Assembly (NCBI RefSeq): GCF_008298035.1
Contig: NZ_CP042910.1
Coordinates: 248,001-312,000 of the forward strand
Direction of reading: 5' to 3'
Length of the DNA stretch: 64,000 nt
Origin: Gimesia maris
GTDB taxonomy: Bacteria; Planctomycetota; Planctomycetia; Planctomycetales; Planctomycetaceae
Shown: in pieces, positions 8,527 through 20,932 of the stretch
How positions within the stretch are numbered: position 1 is the first letter of the stretch
Layout of the letters: each line of letters starts with the position of its first letter
Program-made: the position numbers and the translations under genes
Notes under the pieces: generated by a model
Database searches by the model: none
Told to the model about the DNA's origin: nothing
The model's input: the letters and a program-made list of their open reading frames with translations, nothing else

Positions 8527-10572
8527 ATGGCCATTGAATTTCAGTGCAAGCAATGCGGTAAGTCTTATCGGGTTACGGACGAGAAAAGTGGTTGGCGGGT
8601 GAAATGCAAAGCCTGCTCGGCGCTGATCATGATCCCTGTGCCTGCTAAAGAAGATCTGGAATTTCTGGATGTGCTCGAAGAGGAAGACCTGGAGGAGTAT
8701 GAGGACATTTCCTACCTGGTGGATCGAAAGAAAAGCAGTCCTTTCGGAACGGAACAGAACGCTTCTCCAGAGAGTGACAGGACAGGGAAGTGGATTCTGC
8801 TCGGCGGTGGAACGCTTGTGGTATTGTTGTTGGTCGGCCTGGGTCTGTACCTGACCTTGCCCGCAGGTCAGGAAGTAGAGCAGGTTGCAGAAAGCGATCA
8901 ACCTGCCTTTGAGCCGCCAGTAAAAAGCGAACCGGAAGCAGCGCCATCGGGGCCGATCTTGTCTAAACCCGACGAACCAAAATCAGTCGAACCCAAGCCG
9001 GTGACATCGAAGCCTGTCGAAGAACCAAAGCCAATGGTTCCCAGGCCTGTCGCGCCGAAGCAGGCAGAACCGAAGCTGGCAAAATCCAGGCCGGTTGAGC
9101 CCATGCCGGTGAAACCGAAGCCGGTCGCACCAAAGCCCGCAGAATCAAAACCAGCCAAACCAGAGCCGACTGCCATGCCGGTAGTGAAAGCTACTCCCAA
9201 AAAGCCTGAGGCACCCGCAGTGGTTAAGGCGGAACCGGTAGAGGAAATCGTGACACAGGAAACGATGTCACCTGAGCGATATCATAAAGTAGAAGATTCA
9301 TTATCGAAAATCATGAATGCATTTCATAATTACTCTCAAACCCACAGGGGATTAGTGCCCGATCCCAAAATTTTCAAGCATTACTATGATGATCAGGGGC
9401 GTTTGAAGGTCAGCTGGCGCGTGCATCTGCTCCCCTTTCTGGAGGAAGAGTTGTTGTATCAGCGATTCAAGCTGGATGAAGCCTGGGACAGTCCGATCAA
9501 TCAGGCGGCTGCCAAATACATGCCTGCAATCTATCGCTCTCCTGAAACACCCGCGGCTTCGAATCAGACTCGCTTTCGTGGATTTGAAGATCCGGAAAGT
9601 GTCGCACAGCCGGCAACTGCCGGGCGGGCGCGGGGCAGGGGGACAAGCTCTGTGGCCTCAATATTTACAGTCGGCTCAAGAGGAAGGATGAGGGATGTCA
9701 TTGATGGGATTTCCAATACCGTCATGCTGATCGAAACGGGGCCCGATCAGGCCGTAGAATGGACGAAGCCGGGAGAATTGGATCTGGCTTCCGTATCCAA
9801 ATCCATCGGCAAGACTCCGCTGGGTATTCCTACCGCCTTTATTGATGGAAGAATCCGTTTACTGAAATCGAGCATTGATGATGAGACCTGGCGGAGTGTC
9901 ATTCATCCTGCCGATCGAGCCAAAGTCGATTTAGACAAGCTGTTGCTTAAGGTTCGCAGGCCGATAAAAGTGACGACTCCTGAAAACAATCTGGTTCAGT
10001 TGAAGAAAATTTCGTCTGGACTTTTGAGCTTCATCAATTCGCATCGTCGATTTCCCCCCGCCACTGAGCATGTGATCAAAGGGAAGGAGCTGTTAAGCTG
10101 GCGCGTGCACCTGCTGCCGTCCCTGGGGGCGCATACGTTGTATGCCCAGTTCAAGCTGGATGAGCCCTGGGACAGCCCGCATAATATCAAACTGCTGGAG
10201 CTGATGCCGGATGTTTATGAATGTGAAGGTGTGACGCAGCCCGGGCTGACTTCGATCATGAAGTTTGTCGGCCCCGGTACTCCCTTCCAGGTCGATAAAC
10301 CAGGTCCCACGTACAGTCGCATCCCAGACGGCAGAAAGTACACAATCCTGTATGTCAAAGCAGGACCGGACAAAGCGGTTCCCTGGACGAAGCCGGAGGA
10401 CCTGACCCTCGATCTGGAGAATCCTCACCAGTCACTGGGAACCATCAAGGGAGATCATTTTCAGGCCGGGATCGCGGATGGAACCGTACGCGAAATTAAA
10501 ACAGACATCTCTGCTGAAAAATTAAAGAATCTGATCAATCATCAGGATGGGCAGGTCGTCGGTGATTTTTAA
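8527..10572 (+). CDS. Zinc-ribbon, membrane-anchored protein with two DUF1559-type domains
   Basis: 681 residues, start preceded by GTGAGG. A zinc ribbon (C7/C10, C27/C30) and a membrane helix (about 89-112, GGGTLVVLLLVGLGLYLTLP) match the preceding gene. A long Lys/Pro-rich linker of PKPV-type repeats (about 145-235) follows, then two DUF1559-type domains, each with LSWRVHLLP or VSWRVHLLP and LDE(A/P)WDSP. Unlike the classic DUF1559 proteins later in the window, it has no prepilin-like helix, so this domain is reused outside pilin-like proteins. The Pro-rich linker may span the envelope. Function unknown. Confidence 0.8.
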   Translation: MAIEFQCKQCGKSYRVTDEKSGWRVKCKACSALIMIPVPAKEDLEFLDVLEEEDLEEYEDISYLVDRKKSSPFGTEQNASPESDRTGKWILLGGGTLVVLLLVGLGLYLTLPAGQEVEQVAESDQPAFEPPVKSEPEAAPSGPILSKPDEPKSVEPKPVTSKPVEEPKPMVPRPVAPKQAEPKLAKSRPVEPMPVKPKPVAPKPAESKPAKPEPTAMPVVKATPKKPEAPAVVKAEPVEEIVTQETMSPERYHKVEDSLSKIMNAFHNYSQTHRGLVPDPKIFKHYYDDQGRLKVSWRVHLLPFLEEELLYQRFKLDEAWDSPINQAAAKYMPAIYRSPETPAASNQTRFRGFEDPESVAQPATAGRARGRGTSSVASIFTVGSRGRMRDVIDGISNTVMLIETGPDQAVEWTKPGELDLASVSKSIGKTPLGIPTAFIDGRIRLLKSSIDDETWRSVIHPADRAKVDLDKLLLKVRRPIKVTTPENNLVQLKKISSGLLSFINSHRRFPPATEHVIKGKELLSWRVHLLPSLGAHTLYAQFKLDEPWDSPHNIKLLELMPDVYECEGVTQPGLTSIMKFVGPGTPFQVDKPGPTYSRIPDGRKYTILYVKAGPDKAVPWTKPEDLTLDLENPHQSLGTIKGDHFQAGIADGTVREIKTDISAEKLKNLINHQDGQVVGDF

Positions 10573-13436
<2,864 letters not shown>

Positions 13437-13493
13437 AAAAGGAAGCAGGCCTTGCTTACATCGTTTGATGTGAGTCCCTGAAGTTGCGGAGGA

Positions 13494-13539
13494 GGGGCAG
13501 AGTGATGAATCGTAAGTGATTGCACTCTGTCCCTTTTTT
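13494..13539 (+). terminator. Rho-independent terminator after katG
   Basis: GGGGCAGAGTG pairs with CACTCTGTCCC (11 bp, one G-U), followed by six T. Confidence 0.8.
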
Positions 13540-13581
13540 CGTTCCCCGCAGTATCTCGCCGATTCTGCTGAAGCGGCCGGT

Positions 13582-14310
13582 TCAGTTTGGATGATTGCTG
13601 TTTACCGGCAGGGCGGCTTTGATTTCCTTTGCGACCTGTTGTGCGAGTTTGTCGGAGCCTGCTTGTTTAAAATGCACATTTCCCGGGCCGGCCCAGTGGG
13701 GCGCGTCGAATTCGGAAGCGAGTTGGTGCAGATCGTTGATTTTGATGCCGTGCTGTTTCATGATCTTTGTTGCGACCTCGTTATACTTTAAGTCGTCGCC
13801 GACGACGCGGCCTGCTTCTCCTTCCGGGACCGGAGTGGTGGTGGCCCAGATCAGTGTGGCTCCCGTTTTTTCGAGTTGCTTCACCAGTGCTTCCAGATTT
13901 TTCTCGTACTGCGCGAGTGGCACGGAAATCGTGCCGTTGACTTTGTCGCGGTGTCCCTGGGTTTTTGAGTCGGGGTGCCGATAGCAGAGGTCGTGCAGAC
14001 CCCAGTTGAAATGAATCACGTCCCAGTCGGTCTTTCCCAGCCAGCGCTCAAGATTCTGCAGCCCCCGTTTCGTATCGCCGCAATTGGCTTTCACGCGTTC
14101 TACGTTCGCCACGTCTTTAAGCAGTTCGATGGTTGGTTTGGTATAGCCGATGGAAATCGAGTCGCCGATGATCAGAACGTGTGGTAGATCAGCCTCTTTT
14201 CTGTTGCTCTGTGTTGAGCCTTGGTTGTCCTGTGCTGTACTGGTGGAAGCCACACACAACATCATGAGGAGTGTTGTAAGAAATCTGAAAGCGTGCTTCA
14301 GCCGAGTCAT
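13582..14310 (-). CDS. SGNH/GDSL-family hydrolase, secreted
   Basis: 242 residues with an N-terminal signal peptide (FLTTLLMMLCVASTSTAQ) and an AGGAAAAGAG site upstream. Block I of the SGNH fold is clear: LIIGDSISIGYT, with the nucleophile Ser in GDSIS. The block with Asn appears in HFNWGLHDLCY, and a C-terminal DAPHWAGPGNVHF segment carries the likely catalytic His. Such enzymes are esterases, lipases or carbohydrate deacetylases; the substrate cannot be told from sequence. It is convergent with katG. Confidence 0.85.
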   Translation of the reverse strand: MTRLKHAFRFLTTLLMMLCVASTSTAQDNQGSTQSNRKEADLPHVLIIGDSISIGYTKPTIELLKDVANVERVKANCGDTKRGLQNLERWLGKTDWDVIHFNWGLHDLCYRHPDSKTQGHRDKVNGTISVPLAQYEKNLEALVKQLEKTGATLIWATTTPVPEGEAGRVVGDDLKYNEVATKIMKQHGIKINDLHQLASEFDAPHWAGPGNVHFKQAGSDKLAQQVAKEIKAALPVNSNHPN

Positions 14311-14441
14311 GTCTCTTTTCCTGCCGGTGATGAATTATGAAACGATTTCATTCAGTATCAGCATAGAACACACCGGGGTCAAGCAGGAGAGAAATGAATT
14401 GTCATCCAGTGAAACAAGTCGTAGTTGTTTTTATAAAGAGT

Positions 14442-14476
14442 AAAAAAAGCGTTCCGGCCAAAAACGACCGAAACGC
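14442..14476 (-). terminator. Terminator of the downstream-reading DUF1559 gene
   Basis: On the minus strand GCGTTTCGGTC pairs with GGCCGGAACGC (G-U pairs allowed), followed by seven T. It lies about 50 bp after the stop of the gene ending at 14526. Confidence 0.75.
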
Positions 14477-14525
14477 CAGTGCTTAAAGCAATGTGACGAG
14501 ACTTGGATATCTCGTTCAACATAGA

Positions 14526-15458
14526 TCAGTATTCGCCAATTACCTCTCCGTCGGACATGTTGCCCAGGAACTTATAGGTTTCGCGGTTGACGTTTTCTGA
14601 GATGAACCGGACGGCACCATCACAAAACAGAAAATGTGCGCCGCCCACGTGACGGCTGCTGGCGCTGGCCTGGTTTGTACCATTGGGAATGAACGCGTCC
14701 GAGTCGTTGGTGCGGAGCAGGGTTGCGTACTTTTCGCCGTCGTAAGGACGACCGGCCCAGACGGAACCTTTGCTGAGTGATCCGCCCGGATCATCGTCTT
14801 TAATGGAAATTCCATCCCACATCCGTTCGCCCGACGCCATCGTGTTGCTGGTTCCATCGGTGATGTCGCGCATCCGTGTGCTACTGTTATAATTGAAAAT
14901 GCCGCGTTCGTCTGCGTCATCACTGCGGTCGTACCACTCGTCATCATCAACGCCTTTACTGCCGCTGACGCCGGGATAGTTCGACTTGCCGAGCCCGACA
15001 CCATCTTCATTATTGGTGAATCCGACGTAGGTATTGATGCCACCACTGGCATCGGAGGGGCAGACCAGTATAGGAACGACCGTCTGAATCAGACTGCCGG
15101 CAGCGCTTGTGGGAAAATTCGCTCCGTTGGGAGTCAGTTGATTATAGAGCGGTGCCTGATCGATATAAGGGAGGAGGAAGGTGTTCCAGCCCCAGTTACC
15201 CAGATCGGGGTCGGGGTCGCCTGAACCGTCGTCAAACATCAGGACGCCTGGCGGTAAGACACTGTGAGTGTCGTGGTAGTTGTGCAGTGCGATACCAATC
15301 TGTTTAAGATTGTTCTTGCAGGTGGAACGGCGCGCCGCTTCACGCGCCTGCTGGACGGCGGGTAGCAGCAACGCAATCAGAATTGCAATGATCGCAATAA
15401 CGACCAGCAATTCGATGAGCGTGAAGCCTCGTTTGCGGGTTAAACTTATCTGTTGCAT
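14526..15458 (-). CDS. DUF1559 prepilin-like protein
   Basis: 310 residues. The N-terminus is a type IV prepilin/pseudopilin signal: basic leader, then GFTLIELLVVIAI with Glu at the usual place after the cleavage site, then the planctomycete LLLPAVQQAREAARR extension. The C-terminal H-X9-DG motif is present (HVGGAHFLFCDGAVRFI), and it ends DGEVIGEY. DUF1559 proteins are greatly expanded in planctomycetes; they are thought to be exported by a type II/IV-pilus-like system, though individual roles are unknown. The PulE-like and PilT ATPases in this window could serve such a system. Confidence 0.92.
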   Translation of the reverse strand: MQQISLTRKRGFTLIELLVVIAIIAILIALLLPAVQQAREAARRSTCKNNLKQIGIALHNYHDTHSVLPPGVLMFDDGSGDPDPDLGNWGWNTFLLPYIDQAPLYNQLTPNGANFPTSAAGSLIQTVVPILVCPSDASGGINTYVGFTNNEDGVGLGKSNYPGVSGSKGVDDDEWYDRSDDADERGIFNYNSSTRMRDITDGTSNTMASGERMWDGISIKDDDPGGSLSKGSVWAGRPYDGEKYATLLRTNDSDAFIPNGTNQASASSRHVGGAHFLFCDGAVRFISENVNRETYKFLGNMSDGEVIGEY

Positions 15459-15542
15459 TCGAAAACCTTTCTTCTGTAAACGATATGTCGTTTATCAAAT
15501 GATGAGTTAAAGTTGAGAATTCAGCGAGCAATATGAATTTCT

Positions 15543-17276
15543 TTACTTCAGTGATTGGCCCTGCTTTTCAGTAGTGGTATTGCTGACGACTTCGAACAAC
15601 GCGGTCGTACCGCTGATTTCATAGGAGACAGCGAGTAACGGTTTTCCTGTCGGACTCACGTCGGCAGGAATGAACGTCAGGCCTTCGGGCCCCAGGTCGC
15701 CTGCCTCTGGTTTCTTCGTCGATTTGTCGAAGTCGCGCGTGATGACATAGTCGCAGAAGACCGGCTGTTTCGGATTGGTGAGGTCGTAGACCATGATGCC
15801 GCTGTGTCGTTCCATGCCGATAAAAGCCACGGGACGACCTTCGATCATTCCCACAACCAGCCCTTCGGGCTCCGGCCCTTTATTGTCGCTGCGGTCATCG
15901 AGATCGTTTGACTCGTGATCGGCATTGAACGACTTGGGAAAACGATTCGCGATGATGCGTTCGAATTCGTTGCCGTTGTTATAGACCAGCTGGCCATCCG
16001 CACTGCGGATGGAGAATGACCTTCCGCCAAAACAATAAAGTTCTTCGTAGAGTCCATCACCGTCGGCATCACCGTTGGATGATGTCACCATCAGCCGCCC
16101 GAGTGCTTTAGGAGATTGCAGTTCTTTTGCGTTGGGGAACTTTTTCGGGTCAAGTTTCAGATCACCCACCCGGGCTTTCTCACTGAAGCCGTCGAAGTCG
16201 CGGTGGTCCCCTTCATCAGCAGTAATAACGTACGCCGTACCGTCGATCTCAAAGGAGTAGATGGCATCGGGCTGGTACATCCCTTTGACTGGCCAGGTGC
16301 GAAGCTGAATCTTCTTGTCTTTGTTGCTGGCATCAAAGGCATTTTCGGGAAGCGAATGATCTTTGAACCCCAGCGGCACGAGATCGACGAGTTTACTTGT
16401 TTCGAGATCGATGATCGCAAATGCATTCGCCTCCTGCAGCGACACCCATGCGGTTTTGGAATCGGGGGAGACTGCGATGTATTCCGGCTCGAAATCCTGG
16501 GCCGGCGTCGCATTCTTTCCGAAGACACGCACGCCAGATGGCAGTTTAGACTTGTCATTATAAGCTGTGAAATCAATGTGAACGACGGAGGCATCGGTTA
16601 CCGCTGCCACACCATCTTTCAGATCGATGAGCGAGACGCTGCCTTCCGGATTTCGCGTATAATCTTTTGTCGCCTCTCCTTCATTGGCAGTAATCAGCCA
16701 GTGCCCATCCGGTGAAATGGTGAGCATGTCCGGTTCGGGGCCAACGTGAACGGTTTTCAGCACTTCACCTGCGGGTGAGAGAAAAACAACCAGGCCCGGC
16801 TCCTGCTTTGGATCGGATGAAAGGGCGGCGGCGATCACACCTCCTTTCGCCGTGATCGAGTTTGGTTTGGATCCCAACTCTGCCAGGTCAACCGACTTGA
16901 ACAACTGCGGTTCGGACGGGTTGGTAATGTCAAGAATATCGACGGCGACCCGCTCTCCGTCTACAACAAAGAGTCGTTTCGACTCCGTGTCGAAGGCGCA
17001 GATTTCCGCCGTCGATTTTTTCCTTGTACCGTGACGATAGCGTCCGAGAAACTTCAGGCCGACAGCTTTGGACGCTGCGGGTGGTTCCGGAAGGGGCTCG
17101 GCAATCTCACCAGTTCCTCCACTGGGGGGCTGACTGTTGATCGCGGTCACCTCATTGCCTGCGGTATCGGAACAGCCGGAGACTGTGAGGCAGCACACGC
17201 TGAGAATCATTCCAACGAAAATGGGGAGGATGTGCGAACGCGGCTTCACTGCAGACTGTGGTGAGGTGTTAGTCAT
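15543..17276 (-). CDS. Choice-of-anchor-I family lipoprotein
   Basis: 577 residues from the ATG at 17276; a TTG ten codons upstream is less likely. A lipoprotein signal is visible with the box VSGC (Cys35). The mature part is a beta-propeller of the choice-of-anchor-I type: LDITNPSEPQLFKSVDL, SPDGHWLITANEGEATKDY, and late YVITADEGDHRDFDGF and DLTNPKQPVFCDYVI. Related proteins sit near alkaline phosphatases or act as surface beta-propellers; no phosphatase metal site was recognised. The protein is probably anchored in a membrane facing outward. Confidence 0.85.
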   Translation of the reverse strand: MTNTSPQSAVKPRSHILPIFVGMILSVCCLTVSGCSDTAGNEVTAINSQPPSGGTGEIAEPLPEPPAASKAVGLKFLGRYRHGTRKKSTAEICAFDTESKRLFVVDGERVAVDILDITNPSEPQLFKSVDLAELGSKPNSITAKGGVIAAALSSDPKQEPGLVVFLSPAGEVLKTVHVGPEPDMLTISPDGHWLITANEGEATKDYTRNPEGSVSLIDLKDGVAAVTDASVVHIDFTAYNDKSKLPSGVRVFGKNATPAQDFEPEYIAVSPDSKTAWVSLQEANAFAIIDLETSKLVDLVPLGFKDHSLPENAFDASNKDKKIQLRTWPVKGMYQPDAIYSFEIDGTAYVITADEGDHRDFDGFSEKARVGDLKLDPKKFPNAKELQSPKALGRLMVTSSNGDADGDGLYEELYCFGGRSFSIRSADGQLVYNNGNEFERIIANRFPKSFNADHESNDLDDRSDNKGPEPEGLVVGMIEGRPVAFIGMERHSGIMVYDLTNPKQPVFCDYVITRDFDKSTKKPEAGDLGPEGLTFIPADVSPTGKPLLAVSYEISGTTALFEVVSNTTTEKQGQSLK

Positions 17277-17691
<415 letters not shown>

Positions 17692-17837
17692 GCTCAACGA
17701 TGCCGGTCACGGTTTTTCGTCTGCTTTCTGATTTACAGAAACTGCTGAAAGTTTTTTGAAAGTGGCGAACCGGTTTTCTGTGCTTCCTGTCTATAACCAG
17801 CAGTTGGCGAACGCGTTTGGTCGACTCTGAATAATCT

Positions 17838-17908
17838 GCCTTGCGAGTGTGATGGATGCACAATGGTCTTCGGAACCATTAGACGGGGTTCGACTCCCTG
17901 GTGAGGTA
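17838..17908 (+). tRNA. tRNA-like gene, anticodon TCG (tRNA-Arg?)
   Basis: A 71-nt cloverleaf can be drawn by hand: acceptor GCCTTGC/GTGAGGT (7 pairs, three G-U), D stem GTG/CAC with a loop containing GG, anticodon stem ATGGT/ACCAT with loop CTTCGGA, 4-nt variable region, T stem CGGGG/CCCTG with loop TTCGACT, discriminator A. No CCA is encoded. Position 8 is G, not the usual U, and the acceptor has many wobble pairs, so it may be a divergent tRNA or a mimic. It leads the RNA array. Confidence 0.6.
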
Positions 17909-17917
17909 CTTTTGATT

Positions 17918-17989
17918 GACGCTGATACCTGATGGCCGGGAAACTGCCTGCAAAGCAGTTTGAAGTGGGTTCGATTCCCACCGGCGTCT
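17918..17989 (+). tRNA. tRNA-Cys (GCA)
   Basis: A 72-nt cloverleaf: acceptor GACGCTG/CGGCGTC, anticodon stem ACTGC/GCAGT with loop CTGCAAA giving anticodon GCA, T stem GTGGG/CCCAC with loop TTCGATT, discriminator T as expected for tRNA-Cys. The D arm is weak (CC/GG around TGATGGCC). No CCA is encoded. It starts nine bases after the previous tRNA-like gene and ends two bases before the first Y-RNA-like unit, suggesting processing from one transcript. Confidence 0.7.
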
Positions 17990-17991
17990 TT

Positions 17992-18066
17992 AACCGACCA
18001 ACTGTCGGCTCGGACTACATCTTTATGACAGAAACGATGTCTGAGTGATTTCTTCGTTGGCCGGTT
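17992..18066 (+). ncRNA. Y-RNA-like unit 1 (short form)
   Basis: About 75 nt. The 5' strand AACCGACCAAC pairs with the 3' strand GTTGGCCGGTT, with one A-C mismatch. Inside the 5' strand is ACTG, a small hairpin (GTC/GAC) and CTACAT; before the 3' strand is CTTC. The body is a single hairpin (ACATC/GATGT) with no tRNA-like arms. Shared ends with units 2-5 and the adjacent TROVE gene support a Ro60-binding RNA. Whether it is a stable RNA is not known. Confidence 0.6.
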
Positions 18067-18074
18067 TGTTGAAC

Positions 18075-18258
18075 AATCCAACTGCCCGTCGGGATTACAT
18101 TATGACGGTCCTGAGGTAGCCAACCTGGAGCGATCCAGGAAAGGTGAGCGCAACGGCATCTCTTTGAGATGGTCTGGCGTGTGCCCACTGTCGGTCTCAC
18201 ATGCGACCGATAAGAGCGGCCGAGAACAGCAACAATCTCGACAACCCTTCGTTGGGCT
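18075..18258 (+). ncRNA. Y-RNA-like unit 2 (long, multi-hairpin body)
   Basis: About 184 nt. TCCAAC near the 5' end pairs with GTTGGG at the 3' end. ACTG, hairpin CCC/GGG and TTACAT follow the 5' strand; CTTC precedes the 3' strand. The body differs from the other units: CCTGG/CCAGG (18124-18139), CATCTC/GAGATG (18157-18171) and TCGGTC/GACCGA (18191-18210) form three clean hairpins, none with a canonical TTCGA T loop. It could present a different partner-binding domain. Confidence 0.55.
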
Positions 18259-18271
18259 TATTAAGAACATT

Positions 18272-18415
18272 TGATCGACTGCCAGACTGGAGTACATGGT
18301 TCAGGACCCGGTGGTTGCGGGTTCGACTCCCGCCGGCGCTATTTTCAATGTGTGTCGCGCCGTAGCTCAACGGATAGAGCACCGTAAACGCTCTGGTTTA
18401 AAACTTCGTCGATCA
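18272..18415 (+). ncRNA. YrlA-type Y-RNA-like unit 3 with permuted tRNA-like domain
   Basis: 144 nt. Outer stem TGATCGAC/GTCGATCA is perfect. ACTG, hairpin CCAG/CTGG and GTACAT follow. The body is tRNA-like but permuted: T arm GCGGG-TTCGACT-CCCGC (18317-18333), acceptor-like stem CGGCGC/GCGCCG closed by a 17-nt loop, then TA and D arm GCTC-AACGGATA-GAGC (18365-18380). CGGT/ACCG takes the place of the anticodon stem. This is the layout described for YrlA RNAs, which tie Rsr to an effector and resemble tRNA. Confidence 0.75.
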
Positions 18416-18430
18416 TTCTTCACAAGAGAC

Positions 18431-18578
18431 ATAACTGACTGCCGAATGGGAGTACATGAAAATTAACCCGGAGGATGTGGGTTCGATTCCCACCAGCGCA
18501 ATTTCGCTAAGCCTGTCGCGCTGTAGCTCAACAGGTAGAGCACCGTTAAAAACTCTGATTCACCACTTCGTTGGTTAT
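18431..18578 (+). ncRNA. YrlA-type Y-RNA-like unit 4 with permuted tRNA-like domain
   Basis: 148 nt. Outer stem ATAACTGAC/GTTGGTTAT (9 pairs, two G-U). ACTG, hairpin CC/GG and GTACAT follow. T arm GTGGG-TTCGATT-CCCAC (18477-18493), acceptor-like stem CAGCGC/GCGCTG, D arm GCTC-AACAGGTA-GAGC (18526-18541). Compared with unit 3, an acceptor pair has changed from G-C to A-T on both strands, which supports real pairing. TTAAC/GTTAA extends the stem below the D arm. Confidence 0.75.
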
Positions 18579-18586
18579 TTAATACA

Positions 18587-18728
18587 CACTCGACTGCCGG
18601 TGTGGAGTACATGGTGAAGCTGGTTCGATTCCTGCCCGGCCGCTTTGTTACAAGAGTTATGCGGCCGGCCCCTGTGAATCGCGTGTGTGGTATCGCAGGG
18701 AGGTCTCTGCCCATCATTTCGTCGAGTG
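18587..18728 (+). ncRNA. YrlA-type Y-RNA-like unit 5 with altered D arm
   Basis: 142 nt. Outer stem CACTCGAC/GTCGAGTG is perfect. ACTG, small hairpin and GTACAT follow. T arm GCTGG-TTCGATT-CCTGC has one T-T mismatch. The acceptor-like stem is long and perfect, CCGGCCGC/GCGGCCGG, closed by a 17-nt loop. The usual D arm is replaced by CCCTG/CAGGG around a longer loop. It is the last unit; a terminator follows 21 bases later. Confidence 0.7.
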
Positions 18729-18749
18729 CTATTTACAGGATCCGGCTGC

Positions 18750-18775
18750 CGTCAGTGAGGACTGACGCCTTTTTC
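18750..18775 (+). terminator. Terminator or attenuator between RNA array and rsr
   Basis: CGTCAGT pairs with ACTGACG around GAGG, followed two bases later by five T. It ends the array and lies 29 bases before the TROVE start codon. Read-through would allow coupled expression. Confidence 0.7.
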
Positions 18776-18803
18776 GCCGGTTCCCTTTTTGAAGGAGGCT
18801 ATG

Positions 18804-20414
<1,611 letters not shown>

Positions 20415-20440
20415 TCGATGTTATTGTTAATCAGGGACAC

Positions 20441-20475
20441 CCCTGGTCTGATGTTTCGGGCCAGGGGCTTTTTGT
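20441..20475 (+). terminator. Rho-independent terminator after rsr
   Basis: CCCCTGG pairs with CCAGGGG, followed by CTTTTTG. Confidence 0.8.
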
Positions 20476-20604
20476 TTGTCAGATTCGTTTAGGACGCTTT
20501 CGTCAGTCCTCTCTTGACAGTTTATTCTCATTTAAACGAAAATACAGTACCGATTCTCTTGATGGGTTATCCCGAAATCATTCAGTCAAAATTAAGTTCT
20601 GATA

Positions 20605-20889
20605 ATGATCGAAGACATATTTGCGAATTCGATTCTGGTTTCCCTTGTCGCCGTACCATTGGTTTTATGGCTTGGACGGCAAAAGGTGTATGACGTATTC
20701 CCTACCCACGGCAAGTGGACGATTTTATTGAGTTGTGTTGTGGTCTTCAACATTCTTGCAGCCATCGTACACTTGAGTTTCGGAACCCGTGTTTCAGGTG
20801 TCAGCGTACTCTATTGGGGGGGCATTCTGTTCCTCGCATTCATCTGGATTCGAACGCTCGCTTTGCTCACTCATCAAGTTTCCACCTGA
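20605..20889 (+). CDS. Small membrane protein, three predicted helices
   Basis: 94 residues, not recognised. Three hydrophobic stretches are visible (about 8-25, 40-60 and 68-88), with YDVFPTHGKW between the first two. The ribosome site is weak. The next open frames, also hydrophobic, may belong with it. Confidence 0.5.
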   Translation: MIEDIFANSILVSLVAVPLVLWLGRQKVYDVFPTHGKWTILLSCVVVFNILAAIVHLSFGTRVSGVSVLYWGGILFLAFIWIRTLALLTHQVST

Positions 20890-20932
20890 CCAGGCATTAC
20901 ACACGGAGCCGCGGTCGGCGCTGAAGCCAACT

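Noticed and set aside
18197-18250. A sixth Y-RNA-like unit starting at ACTGTCGGTCTCACATG
   Set aside because: It lacks the GGA-TACAT spacing and a separate outer stem; it is better explained as a hairpin inside unit 2.
17992-18728. CRISPR array or group I introns in tRNA genes
   Set aside because: Units are 75-184 nt with no constant repeat/spacer pattern, and the tRNA-like halves are in permuted order rather than interrupted in normal order.
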